A DNA stretch of 64,000 bases from Sphingobacteriales bacterium 16-39-50 (GCA_002257025.1 NCHA01000007.1:1-64000); one strand, 5' to 3'; positions 53,885-62,785 are shown, counted from the first letter of the stretch. The notes: generated by a model not told the origin, from the sequence alone. Translations and numbers: made by a program.

Positions 53885-55126
53885 ATGTTTAAACTAAAGC
53901 ACCTATTAGTTCTGGCCCTTTGGCTATGCAGCCTAACATTATCCGCGCAGAAAAGCAGTAAGGTCTATGGTATAATTATCAAGGGCGCCCATGTAATTGA
54001 TCCCAAGAATAATATTGATGAAGTGATGGATGTTGCCCTCAATGATGGTAGGGTAGCATTAATTGCAAAAAATATTAATGCTGATCAGGCTACACAGGTG
54101 GTTGATGCCGCGGGAATGTATGTAGCACCGGGCTTAATTGATATTCATTCGCGTCTGGGCTATACTCTTCCTGATGGCTATACTTTTCGTGTAGGGGTCA
54201 CAACCATTGTTGATGCCGGTGATTCTGATTATGAATCCTTTGCCAATTTTAAAAAGCAGATTATTGATAGATCAACTACCCGGGTTCTGTCTTTCCTGAA
54301 TATTAAAGGAGGTGATTATAAGGGTGGTGCAAATGAAAAGGGCACAGGTGATAAAATAGCATCCGAATCCGCAAAGCTGGCTTTGGCTAATAAAGAGATC
54401 GTTGGTTTTAAAGTTGATTTCGTCGGCCCCGACTGGTCGCCGGTCGACCGGGGAGTTGAGGCAGGCAATATTGCCAAAATGCCAATCATGCTGGATGGTG
54501 GCCGTAATCATCCATATCCATCCCTTAAAGACTTATTTACCAAACACATGAGGCCAGGCGATATCTATACGCATACCTACACAATTATTGAAGATATCAA
54601 TGCCCGGGATATGATTGTTGATCAGCAAACTGCTTTGATTAAACCGTCTTTCCCCGAAGCACAAAAGCGGGGTATAATTTTCGATGTTGGTCATGGTTCT
54701 GCATTCAGGTATTCAAATGCTATTCCAGCGATGAAGGCCGGTTTTTTTCCAAACACAATCAGCACAGATCTTTCAGCAGGGAGTACAAATGCATTCATGA
54801 AGGATATGATGAATGTAATGTCTAAATTCCTGACCATGGGAATGAGTTTAAAAGACGTTGTAAAAGCAAGCACATGGAGTCCGGCAAAGGCAATTAAACG
54901 GGAAGAACTTGGCCACCTCTCTCCGGGGGCAACTGCTGATCTGGTTGTATTCAGTCTGCGAGAAGGGAAGTTTGGATTTTATGAAACCGCTGGTTATAAA
55001 ATGACCGGAAATAAAAAATTTGAATGCGAAATGACCATCAAGGGAGGCAGGATAGTCTATGATTTGAATGGAATTGCAAGCCCATTGAATAATTTCTTTC
55101 GTGAAGGAAATCAATTCAGATGGTAA
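53885..55126 (+). CDS. Exported COG3964-type amidohydrolase, divergent (paralogue 1)
   Basis: A 413-residue amidohydrolase-superfamily protein with a Sec signal (MFKLKHLLVLALWLCSLTLS). It aligns along its length with the genes at 55156 and 59094 but lacks the second metal His: PGLIDIHSRLGYT has H88-S-R90 where the others have H-V-H. A roughly 16-residue segment after this point is missing, and the SDLHIGNMNAGMKD metal-Asp region reads TDLSAGSTNAFMKD. The Lys in GFKVDFVGPD, the His in DIYTHTYT and DVGHGSAFR are kept. It may have lost activity, changed metal use or serve as a partner subunit. Cotranscribed with PIG-L (9 nt). Confidence 0.85.
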   Translation: MFKLKHLLVLALWLCSLTLSAQKSSKVYGIIIKGAHVIDPKNNIDEVMDVALNDGRVALIAKNINADQATQVVDAAGMYVAPGLIDIHSRLGYTLPDGYTFRVGVTTIVDAGDSDYESFANFKKQIIDRSTTRVLSFLNIKGGDYKGGANEKGTGDKIASESAKLALANKEIVGFKVDFVGPDWSPVDRGVEAGNIAKMPIMLDGGRNHPYPSLKDLFTKHMRPGDIYTHTYTIIEDINARDMIVDQQTALIKPSFPEAQKRGIIFDVGHGSAFRYSNAIPAMKAGFFPNTISTDLSAGSTNAFMKDMMNVMSKFLTMGMSLKDVVKASTWSPAKAIKREELGHLSPGATADLVVFSLREGKFGFYETAGYKMTGNKKFECEMTIKGGRIVYDLNGIASPLNNFFREGNQFRW

Positions 55127-55155
55127 AATATTTAATAGAATTAACTTAAACAGAT

Positions 55156-56433
55156 ATGAACTTAAAAAAGATTTTTGCGACAGCTATACTCCTGCTTGTT
55201 GTTTTACCATGTTATTATAATTATGCATTTGCACAAGAGATTGATATCCTGTTAAAGGGCGGCCAACTAATCGATCCCAAAAACAAAATTGATGCAAAAA
55301 TGGATGTTGGCATTAGCAATGGGAAGATTTCCCAGGTAGCTTCTGATATTCCTGCAGCCAGGGCAAAAAAGGTTGTGGACGTGAGAGGTATGATTATCTC
55401 TCCCGGACTTATTGATATTCACGTTCATGTTTTTGCAGGAACAAATAAGAAGCAACAATATATGGACGGGCCGAATTCCCTGCCCCCTGACGGTTTCACT
55501 TTCAGGGCAGGGGTTACTACTGTTGTTGATGCTGGCAGTTCAGGATGGAAATCATTCCCATTATTTAAGAAAAATATAATTGACCAGTCTAAGACCAGAG
55601 TTCTTGCATTTTTAAATATTGTAGGCGATGGAATGGGTGAGCATCAGCAGGACAGGAATGATATGGATCCTAAAATGGCTGCCACCTTTGCCAAATATTA
55701 CAAAAATGATATTGTAGGTTTTAAAGTAGCGCATTTCGGCGGACCTCAATCAATTCCTGTGGATAGTGCAGTTGCTGCCGGAAATCTTGTAAATATGCCG
55801 GTTATGGTAGACTGGAGAGGTTTACCACCCGAAAATTCTCTTGAGGAGCTGTTTATGAAACACCTTCGCCCGGGAGATATCTTAACGCATAATTTCCATG
55901 CCGGAAAAGGTGCAGGAGCTACTGCAGCAATGTATAAAGAAGCAATTGTTGATCCTTATGGTAAGGTTAGACCATATGTTTTTCGTGCACAGCAGCGCGG
56001 AATTGTGATGGATGTTGGGCATGGTGGCAATGGCTTTGTATTCAGTCAGGCCATACCGGCCTTGAAGCAGGGATTTATCCCGAACTCGATTAGTTCAGAT
56101 TTGCATATTGGAAATATGAATGCCGGTATGAAGGATATGTCAAATATCATGTCAAAGTTCTTAAACATGGGAATTTCTCTTCAGGATGTGATCAAACTAT
56201 CCACCTGGAATCCTGCTATGTACATTAAAAGAACAGAGCTTGGTCATTTAAGTGTTGGTGCGGAAGCTGATATCGCAGTTTTTAAGATAAGAAATGGTGA
56301 TTTTGGTTTTATAGATTCTCATGGCTTCACGATTAAAGGAACTAAGAAACTTGACACTGAATTGACACTCAGAGCAGGTAAAATTGTATGGGATTTAAAC
56401 GGGATCGCTGATAGGGGATGGGCTAATAATTAA
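55156..56433 (+). CDS. Exported COG3964-type amidohydrolase (paralogue 2)
   Basis: A 425-residue metal-dependent hydrolase with a Sec signal (MNLKKIFATAILLLVVLPCY, cleavage near AFA-QE). The complete metal site is H89-V-H91 in LIDIHVHVFAG, the probable carboxylated Lys in VGFKVAHFGG, His residues in ILTHNFHAG and DVGHGGNGF, and Asp in SSDLHIGNMNAG. As far as I recall, characterised COG3964 members hydrolyse acetyl-(R)-mandelate or N-acetyl-D-amino acids, so deacylation is the likely reaction here. It is 29 nt after paralogue 1 and 35 nt before SelA-like paralogue 2. Confidence 0.88.
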   Translation: MNLKKIFATAILLLVVLPCYYNYAFAQEIDILLKGGQLIDPKNKIDAKMDVGISNGKISQVASDIPAARAKKVVDVRGMIISPGLIDIHVHVFAGTNKKQQYMDGPNSLPPDGFTFRAGVTTVVDAGSSGWKSFPLFKKNIIDQSKTRVLAFLNIVGDGMGEHQQDRNDMDPKMAATFAKYYKNDIVGFKVAHFGGPQSIPVDSAVAAGNLVNMPVMVDWRGLPPENSLEELFMKHLRPGDILTHNFHAGKGAGATAAMYKEAIVDPYGKVRPYVFRAQQRGIVMDVGHGGNGFVFSQAIPALKQGFIPNSISSDLHIGNMNAGMKDMSNIMSKFLNMGISLQDVIKLSTWNPAMYIKRTELGHLSVGAEADIAVFKIRNGDFGFIDSHGFTIKGTKKLDTELTLRAGKIVWDLNGIADRGWANN

Positions 56434-56468
56434 TTTAATCTAACTATTTAAAACAAAAAAATAAACGA

Positions 56469-58121
56469 ATGAAACGAAGAGAAATAATTAAAGGCTTAAC
56501 CTTATTACCTTTTGCCGGAAGTGCTGTAGCTTCGCCAATGAATGACTTTTCTTTCGGATCAAAGGGGATTCAGGAGCATGCTGATCTTTACGGAACTATT
56601 GATGAAGAGTTGGTGAAAAAGGGTGAGAATCTCCTTAAATCCCTTGGTGTTGAACCTTTTGTAAATTGCAAAGGCACTAACACTATTATGGGAGGTGCAG
56701 TAGTGCGCCCCGAGGTAAAATTAGCGATGGAGTCGGTAACAACCTTAAATGTCCAGATGGATGAGCTGGCTTTTGGGATAGGTAAGAGATTAGGAGAACT
56801 AACCGGTGCTCAATGGGGTATTGTTACCGCAGGCTGTGCAGCAGGTATTAAGATGGTTACGGCGGCCTGTCTGACAGGTGGAGACCCGGAAAAATTACTT
56901 AGAATTCCTGATCTGACCGGATTTGCAAAATCAGAAGTAATCATTCCTTTATCTTCACGCAATGTGTATGATCATGCGGTCAGGAATGCCGGTGTAAGGG
57001 TAATCAATGTGCAAAGCCTTGATGAATTAAGAAAAAGTATTAATTCCCGGACTGCAATGATTTATATGACCCCATCGGAAGATGAATTTACAATCTCAAA
57101 TGTTTCAAAAATTGCAAAGCCTTTAAATATTCCTGTTTTTGTTGATGCGGCTGCTCATATTCTTACCATTCCGGATGTTCATTTGGCTCAGGGTGCTGAT
57201 GTAGTAGGTTATAGTGGTGGAAAAGGAATCAAAGCGCCAAGTTGTTCGGGATTAATTTTAGGCAGGAAAGATCTCCTGATGTCTGCCCATCAGGTAAATT
57301 CTCCGCATCATGGTTTTGGACGTGATAATAAGGTTGGACGCGAAGAACATATAGGGATGCTGGCCGCTGTGGAAGCATGGGTTAAGCTCGATCATGTAAA
57401 GGAGATGAACACCTGGGTTTCATGGCTTGAAACTATTGGAAATAAGGTTTCAGCCATCAATGGAGTTAAAACAACTATCACCAGGCCTGATCCGGAATTG
57501 ATTCACCACGTTACTCCATACCTGCACATCAGATGGAATCCGGAGCAGCTTCATGTTACCGGTGAGGAAGTTGCCGAAGAACTTGGTACTATTGCTCCGC
57601 GAATTGCAGTTCAGGTGGGCAGGAATGAAGCCGGACTTACAGGAATTACCCTTGTCGGATACATGATGATTCCCGGTAATGATAAAGTGGCGGCAAATCG
57701 TATTCATGAAGTTTTATCGAGGAAAAGGCAGCCCAAGGTTATCCCGGCAATGAAAAATCCGGTGATGAATATGGTTGGATTATGGGATATGGAAGTGCAA
57801 TATTTCAGCAGTAAAGTCACCCAACATCTATTCATAGATAGTCAGGAGGGGAACTGGATTACGGGTGTTTTTAAGACAGACCTGTCAAGTCGGCCTTTTT
57901 CAGGAAGTATTGATGGCAATGAGGTGAAAATCTTATGCAAGTATTATACGCCGGGTGATCGGATTCTGACTACTATACAGGGTAACATTAATTCTGGTGT
58001 TTTAGCTGGTGATATGGATTTTGATGAGTTTAATAATGCAAAGTTTACTGCAAAAAAGCATAAATACCCTCAAAACAAAAAGCCAATTACTTATCCAAAG
58101 CATCGACCACAGTCGAGTTAA
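56469..58121 (+). CDS. Exported SelA/DgaE-like PLP-dependent enzyme (paralogue 2)
   Basis: A 550-residue paralogue of the gene at 50576 with the same twin-arginine signal (MKRREIIKGLTLLPFAG). The PLP Lys is K252 in YSGGKGIKAPSC; the Asp is in VFVDAAAHIL; HHGFGRDNKVGREEHIGM is conserved. The C-terminal extra domain (about 432-535) shows GLWDMEVQYFSSKVTQHLF and DEFNNAKFTAKKHKY, then a basic-proline tail (YPKHRPQSS). It follows amidohydrolase paralogue 2 by 35 nt. The conservation of the signal and tail argues that export matters for function. Confidence 0.85.
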   Translation: MKRREIIKGLTLLPFAGSAVASPMNDFSFGSKGIQEHADLYGTIDEELVKKGENLLKSLGVEPFVNCKGTNTIMGGAVVRPEVKLAMESVTTLNVQMDELAFGIGKRLGELTGAQWGIVTAGCAAGIKMVTAACLTGGDPEKLLRIPDLTGFAKSEVIIPLSSRNVYDHAVRNAGVRVINVQSLDELRKSINSRTAMIYMTPSEDEFTISNVSKIAKPLNIPVFVDAAAHILTIPDVHLAQGADVVGYSGGKGIKAPSCSGLILGRKDLLMSAHQVNSPHHGFGRDNKVGREEHIGMLAAVEAWVKLDHVKEMNTWVSWLETIGNKVSAINGVKTTITRPDPELIHHVTPYLHIRWNPEQLHVTGEEVAEELGTIAPRIAVQVGRNEAGLTGITLVGYMMIPGNDKVAANRIHEVLSRKRQPKVIPAMKNPVMNMVGLWDMEVQYFSSKVTQHLFIDSQEGNWITGVFKTDLSSRPFSGSIDGNEVKILCKYYTPGDRILTTIQGNINSGVLAGDMDFDEFNNAKFTAKKHKYPQNKKPITYPKHRPQSS

Positions 58122-58267
58122 TACTTGATAATCAGTCTGTTTTGATTTTTGATTGCATGGGAATTTACCAGAAAACTTTATATTGGTTTTTCAACCTTTC
58201 ATGAGAATTTTTTGTGCAGAGGGTAAACGTTAAAATATTTATTAACAATTCAAAAACTAAAATTAAA

Positions 58268-58735
58268 ATGAAAACAGAAAGAAGATCAGTATTAAAGAAA
58301 TTATTTGCCTCTATTGTAGGCGTTGCGGGATTTGGTATGGCTGCTAATGCGAAAGCACCAATCTCTTCTCCTGAAAAGGAAGTTGGAAACATAACGGAGT
58401 TCCAGGATGTACCCTTATTTTCAAGTTATACCAAACATGGTAATATGGTTTATGTTTCTGGTAAGGGTGCACATACTGCTCCGTTTGAGATCAAAAATCA
58501 TACAGAGATTGTATTAAAACGAATTGAGGATGAGCTTATTAAAGCAGGTTCTTCAATGGAAAAGGTTTTGAAAGTAAATGTTTATTTGAATGATTTTGCA
58601 GATTACCAGGGCATGAATGAAGTATATAAAGGTCGTTTCGGAAGTAAGCCACCTGCCCGTACTACTGTTGCTGTTGCAAAAGGCGGTATTCCTGGAGATA
58701 CAATTGTTGAAATAGATGCAATTGCCTATATCTAA
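58268..58735 (+). CDS. Exported RidA family enamine/imine deaminase (paralogue 2)
   Basis: Start at 58268 (MKTERRSVLKKLFASIVGVA), a twin-arginine-type signal ending near NAKA; the longer upstream frame is not favoured because it buries the signal. About 155 residues. RidA core: YTKHGNMVYVSGKGAHTAPF, IKAGSSMEKVLKVNVYLNDF and ARTTVAVAKGGIPGDTIVEI with the active-site Arg. It follows SelA-like paralogue 2 by 146 nt; probably the end of the operon. Confidence 0.88.
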   Translation: MKTERRSVLKKLFASIVGVAGFGMAANAKAPISSPEKEVGNITEFQDVPLFSSYTKHGNMVYVSGKGAHTAPFEIKNHTEIVLKRIEDELIKAGSSMEKVLKVNVYLNDFADYQGMNEVYKGRFGSKPPARTTVAVAKGGIPGDTIVEIDAIAYI

Positions 58736-59093
58736 TTGATTTATTAGGGTATAATTATGGGGCCAATGCACAATAGTTATGCCCAGATTTTAATTGCTTA
58801 TAAAGTTAACTGTTTTATATAGAATACCTTACTGTAAACTTTAACAATGTTGTTTTAATATTCATCAATTTTATCTATCCATTTTTTAGATTAATATGTT
58901 GATGCTTCATTAAGCTGATTGTTATAAAATTTTCTTGATTTAGCATTATTGTTTGAATGCCGAGCCTGGAATATTTCAGCAGGCGAACCCCTTCAGCAAT
59001 ATTTTAATTGAATTGTAACTTACCTGATTCATTACATTTCTTGCTAAAGATTGAATTATAAAATAATTACCTTAATCATCTTAAAATCAATCT
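58736..59093. other. Intergenic region before the third cassette
   Basis: A 358-nt AT-rich gap without a credible gene; it probably contains the promoter for the pair at 59094-62087. A strong terminator is not visible, so readthrough from the first operon cannot be excluded. Confidence 0.4.
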
Positions 59094-60368
59094 ATGAATT
59101 CAAAATTAGTCCGTATTTCCATCCCCTTCCTGACAGGGATTTTATTGAGCATGAGTGTAATATTGCATGCCCAGACGTATGATATTTTACTAAAGGGGGG
59201 GCATCTGATTGATCCGAAGAACAAGATCAATGAGAAAATGGATCTTGCCATCAATCAGGGCAAAGTAGTTCGTGTTGCAGCGGATATTCCTGCCTCATCT
59301 GCCAAAAAAGTAATAGATGTTAAGGGCTTATATGTTACTCCCGGACTTATCGACATTCATGTTCATGTTTTTGCCGGAACCAATAAGGAGCAGCATTATA
59401 TGGATGGTCCAAACTCGCTTCCTCCTGATGGATTTACTTTAAGGGCGGGTGTTACAACGGTTGTAGATGCAGGAAGTTCGGGATGGAGGTCATTCCCCCT
59501 GTTCAAAAAGAATATTATAGATCAGTCTAAAACCCGGGTTCTTGCCTTTTTAAATATCCTGGGGGATGGGATGGGTGCTCATGAACAGGATTCAACTGAT
59601 ATGAGCCCAATATTAGCTTCACGATTTGCTGAATACTATAGAAAGGATATTGTGGGATTTAAAGTGGCTCATTACAATGGATCACAATCCATACCGGTTG
59701 ATAGTGCTGTTAAAGCTGGTAGACTTGCAAAAATGCCTGTAATGATCGATTGGAGAGGATTACCTCCAACAAACTCCTTTGAGCGACTTTTGATGAAGCA
59801 CCTGAGGCCAGGGGATATTTTAACTCATATGTACCATGCAGGTAAACGGTCGCCTACTGCACCATTCTACAAGGAAGCGATTGTTGATCAAAATGGAAAG
59901 GTTAAACAATATATTTTTAATGCGCAAAACAGAGGTGTGATCTTTGATGTTGGCCACGGTGGTAACGGTTTCGTATTCTCTCAGGCGATACCCTCCCTAA
60001 AACAGGGGCTTTATCCTAATTCAATCAGTTCCGATCTTCACATTGGAAATATGAATGCAGGAATGAAAGATATGACTAACATCATGTCAAAATTCCTGAA
60101 TATGGGAATGTCGCTAAACGATGTTATTTTAAAGTCAACCTGGAATCCTGCACAATATATTCAAAGGCCAGAACTGGGACATTTAAGTCCTGGTTCGGAG
60201 GCAGATATTGCAGTTTTTAATCTTAAAAGCGGGGATTTTGGATTTATTGATTCACATGGTTTCGTTTTGCAAGGAAGCCAAAAACTGGAAACGGAGCTTA
60301 CTATCCGTGCAGGAAAAATTGTATGGGATTTAAATGGTCGCGGAGCAACAAAAGTAGAATCAAAATAG
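59094..60368 (+). CDS. Exported COG3964-type amidohydrolase (paralogue 3)
   Basis: A 424-residue amidohydrolase with a Sec signal (MNSKLVRISIPFLTGILLSM, cleavage near LHA-QT), the closest relative of paralogue 2 in the window. The metal site is intact: H89-V-H91 in LIDIHVHVFAG, Lys in VGFKVAHYNG, His in ILTHMYHAG and DVGHGGNGF, Asp in SSDLHIGNMNAG. The loop MDGPNSLPPDGFTLRAG is shared with paralogue 2 and absent from paralogue 1. It is expected to deacylate an N-acyl compound in the periplasm. 54 nt upstream of SelA-like paralogue 3. Confidence 0.88.
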   Translation: MNSKLVRISIPFLTGILLSMSVILHAQTYDILLKGGHLIDPKNKINEKMDLAINQGKVVRVAADIPASSAKKVIDVKGLYVTPGLIDIHVHVFAGTNKEQHYMDGPNSLPPDGFTLRAGVTTVVDAGSSGWRSFPLFKKNIIDQSKTRVLAFLNILGDGMGAHEQDSTDMSPILASRFAEYYRKDIVGFKVAHYNGSQSIPVDSAVKAGRLAKMPVMIDWRGLPPTNSFERLLMKHLRPGDILTHMYHAGKRSPTAPFYKEAIVDQNGKVKQYIFNAQNRGVIFDVGHGGNGFVFSQAIPSLKQGLYPNSISSDLHIGNMNAGMKDMTNIMSKFLNMGMSLNDVILKSTWNPAQYIQRPELGHLSPGSEADIAVFNLKSGDFGFIDSHGFVLQGSQKLETELTIRAGKIVWDLNGRGATKVESK

Positions 60369-60422
60369 ATTTATTATAAATGCTGATTAGCCAGGAAAAT
60401 ATTAAAACAAAATTCTTAATTT

Positions 60423-62087
60423 ATGAAACGCAGAGATATAATTAAAGGTCTCACTCTACTCCCTTTTGCTGCAAATGCATCAGTATTGAAGAGCGAAGCA
60501 TCTCAGAGTAAAAATGGATTTGCTTTTTTATCAGGAGTTTCCAAAACTCCGGATGCTGAACTTGCCGAAAGAGGCCACAAAATTCTAAAGTCAATTGGGG
60601 TTGAACCTTTTATCAATTGTAAAGGTACGAATACAATTATGGGTGGTTCGGTGTCAAGACCAGAAGTGAGATTGGCGATGGAGGCTGTTTCTACGCTGAA
60701 TGTGCAGATGGATGAATTGGTAGAGGGAGTTGGTAAGCGCCTTGCAGAGTTGACAGGTGCAGAGTGGGGGATGGTAACCTCTGGTGCAGCGGCAGGAATT
60801 AAGCTTTGTACTTTTGCATGCTTATCCGGTGGAAATCCTGAAAAACTAGTCCGAATGCCCGATTTAAGAGGATTCGAAAAAACAGAAGTGATCATTCCAA
60901 GAGCTTCACGCACAGTTTATGATCAGGCAATAAGAAGTACAGGAGCTACAATTATTACAGTTGATAATGAAGAAGATCTTCGGAAAAAAATTGGTCCGAA
61001 GACAGCGATGATTTACATAGATGCTGAAAAGGAATCATTTTTACCACTTGAGATCATTTCAAAAATCGCTAAACCATTAAATGTTCCTGTTTTTGTGGAT
61101 GCTGCGGCCCACATACTTACATTTCCCAATTCGCATTTGTCGAGGGGGGCTGATGTTGTCGTTTTTAGCGGTGGAAAGGGACTTAAGGCTCCCGGCAGTT
61201 GCGGACTCCTTTTGGGAAGAAAAGACCTCTTGATGTCTACCTGGCAGGCTGCAGCCCCACATCATGGTCCTGGTCGCGATAATAAAGTGGCCCGCGAAGA
61301 GCATATCGGCATGCTTGCAGCAGTAGAAACCTGGGTAGAGATGGATCATAAAAAGGAGATGCAAAACTGGGTAAACTGGCTGGAAAATATTGGAAAACAG
61401 GCTGCAACAGTTAAGGGGGTTAGTTATCGTATCAGAATGCCCGACCCTAAATTGATACACCACGTAACTCCATATTTATTTATAACCTGGAATCCTGATG
61501 AACTTCATGTTACAGGTCAGGAGGTTTCTGAAGAATTGGGAAATACCTTTCCACGGGTTGGGGTTGCCATTTATCGGGATGAGCCTGGTCTGACAGGAAT
61601 CAGTTTGGTAGGATACATGATGGTTCCCGGAGATGATAAGATTGCCGCTTCCCGGATAAAGGAGGTCATAGCAAGGAAAAGAAGTCCGAAACCCGCTGTG
61701 ACAATGAAGGCTCCATCAGTAAATATGCTGGGACGCTGGGATCTGGAAATCCAGTTTTATAACAGTCTTGATAAGCAACATTTATTTATTGATCAGCAGG
61801 ACGGAAATTATTTTTCAGGTGTGCATATATCCGATTTTTCGGAGCGCGAAATAAATGGAACAATTGAAGGAAATGAGATAAAGATGCAAAGTACCTGGGT
61901 AATTCCCGGTGATAGGATTCAAACCACATTTAAAGGTATAGTTAGTGCAGAAACAGTTTCCGGAGATATCGATATGCATGAATTTCTTTCGGCTAAATTT
62001 ATCGCCAAAAGGACCAAATCTGAAATTGTCAGAAAACCTGTTGTTTATCCAAAAGGAAGACCGCAGGGGGGTAATTTTTTGATTTAG
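60423..62087 (+). CDS. Exported SelA/DgaE-like PLP-dependent enzyme (paralogue 3)
   Basis: A 554-residue paralogue with the twin-arginine signal MKRRDIIKGLTLLPFAA. The PLP Lys is K252 in FSGGKGLKAPG; the Asp is in VFVDAAAHIL; HHGPGRDNKVAREEHIGM is conserved. The C-terminal extra domain covers about 435-535 (GRWDLEIQFYNSLDKQHLF to HEFLSAKFIAKR) and is followed by the tail YPKGRPQGG. No RidA gene follows this copy; it ends at a strong terminator. It probably shares the reaction of the other two with a different substrate range. Confidence 0.85.
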   Translation: MKRRDIIKGLTLLPFAANASVLKSEASQSKNGFAFLSGVSKTPDAELAERGHKILKSIGVEPFINCKGTNTIMGGSVSRPEVRLAMEAVSTLNVQMDELVEGVGKRLAELTGAEWGMVTSGAAAGIKLCTFACLSGGNPEKLVRMPDLRGFEKTEVIIPRASRTVYDQAIRSTGATIITVDNEEDLRKKIGPKTAMIYIDAEKESFLPLEIISKIAKPLNVPVFVDAAAHILTFPNSHLSRGADVVVFSGGKGLKAPGSCGLLLGRKDLLMSTWQAAAPHHGPGRDNKVAREEHIGMLAAVETWVEMDHKKEMQNWVNWLENIGKQAATVKGVSYRIRMPDPKLIHHVTPYLFITWNPDELHVTGQEVSEELGNTFPRVGVAIYRDEPGLTGISLVGYMMVPGDDKIAASRIKEVIARKRSPKPAVTMKAPSVNMLGRWDLEIQFYNSLDKQHLFIDQQDGNYFSGVHISDFSEREINGTIEGNEIKMQSTWVIPGDRIQTTFKGIVSAETVSGDIDMHEFLSAKFIAKRTKSEIVRKPVVYPKGRPQGGNFLI

Positions 62088-62134
62088 TCTGTTTTTTGAA
62101 ACATAATTATCAGAATTCAGGACGTTTTTACAAA

Positions 62135-62170
62135 AAAAAATGATGATTTTAACTAAAATCATCATTTTTT
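62135..62170 (+). terminator. Rho-independent terminator closing the exported-enzyme locus
   Basis: AAAAAATGATGATTTT (62135-62150) pairs perfectly with AAAATCATCATTTTTT (62155-62170) around a 4-nt loop, followed by more T. It separates paralogue 3 from the sigma factor gene. Confidence 0.9.
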
Positions 62171-62227
62171 TTTGGAGTATTATGTAATTGAATATTCCTA
62201 TATTGGTCTTACATAATTGAAGGTATC

Positions 62228-62785
62228 TTGAACTATAAGTCCTCATCTGATAAAGAATTACTTGGGTATTTAAAAGAAGGCAGCCAGGAAGCGTTTACAG
62301 AAATCTATAACAGATACTGGAAACAGATGCTGGCAATAGCCTATACTTTTAGTAAGGATAAATCTGTATCACAGGATATTGTTCAGGAAATATTTGCCAA
62401 ATTATGGGCCAGACAAGCCGAACTGAATATTGAATACCTAAATACTTATCTTGGTTCCGCCGTCAGATTTTCAGTATTCAAACTAATTTATAAACAGAAA
62501 AGAAGACTTGAAATAGAGTCTCAGAATGTTGCGGATGAATTATCCACACTCACTGAGGAGCAAATTGATACCCGGTTTATTCAGGAGTATATTAATAAAG
62601 TGGTTGAAGACCTGCCTGAGAACTGCAGAATGGTATTTAACTACAGCCGTAATTATGGCCTATCTACAACTGAAATCTCAATGGAGCTTGGTATTTCCAA
62701 GAAAACTGTAGAAGGCTATCTCACAAAAGGCTTAAAAATCATTCGACTGAATCTTAAGAATGCAATGAACTTGTTCCTGTTTTAA
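62228..62785 (+). CDS. ECF RNA polymerase sigma-70 factor
   Basis: A 185-residue ECF sigma factor of the Bacteroidetes FecI-like group. Region 2 is AFTEIYNRYWKQMLAIAYTF and DIVQEIFAKLWARQ; region 4 is CRMVFNYSRNYGLSTTEIS and LGISKKTVEGYLTKGLKIIR. The start is TTG, the only one giving the conserved N-terminus (SSDKELLGYLKEGSQEAF); the next Met is inside region 2. The terminator upstream separates it from the enzyme genes, and a FecR gene follows by 97 nt. It likely controls a transporter locus beyond the window. Confidence 0.93.
   Translation: MNYKSSSDKELLGYLKEGSQEAFTEIYNRYWKQMLAIAYTFSKDKSVSQDIVQEIFAKLWARQAELNIEYLNTYLGSAVRFSVFKLIYKQKRRLEIESQNVADELSTLTEEQIDTRFIQEYINKVVEDLPENCRMVFNYSRNYGLSTTEISMELGISKKTVEGYLTKGLKIIRLNLKNAMNLFLF

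Noticed and set aside
54272..55114. Antisense frames in the amidohydrolase genes
   Set aside because: Shadows of strongly conserved coding sequence with no independent support.
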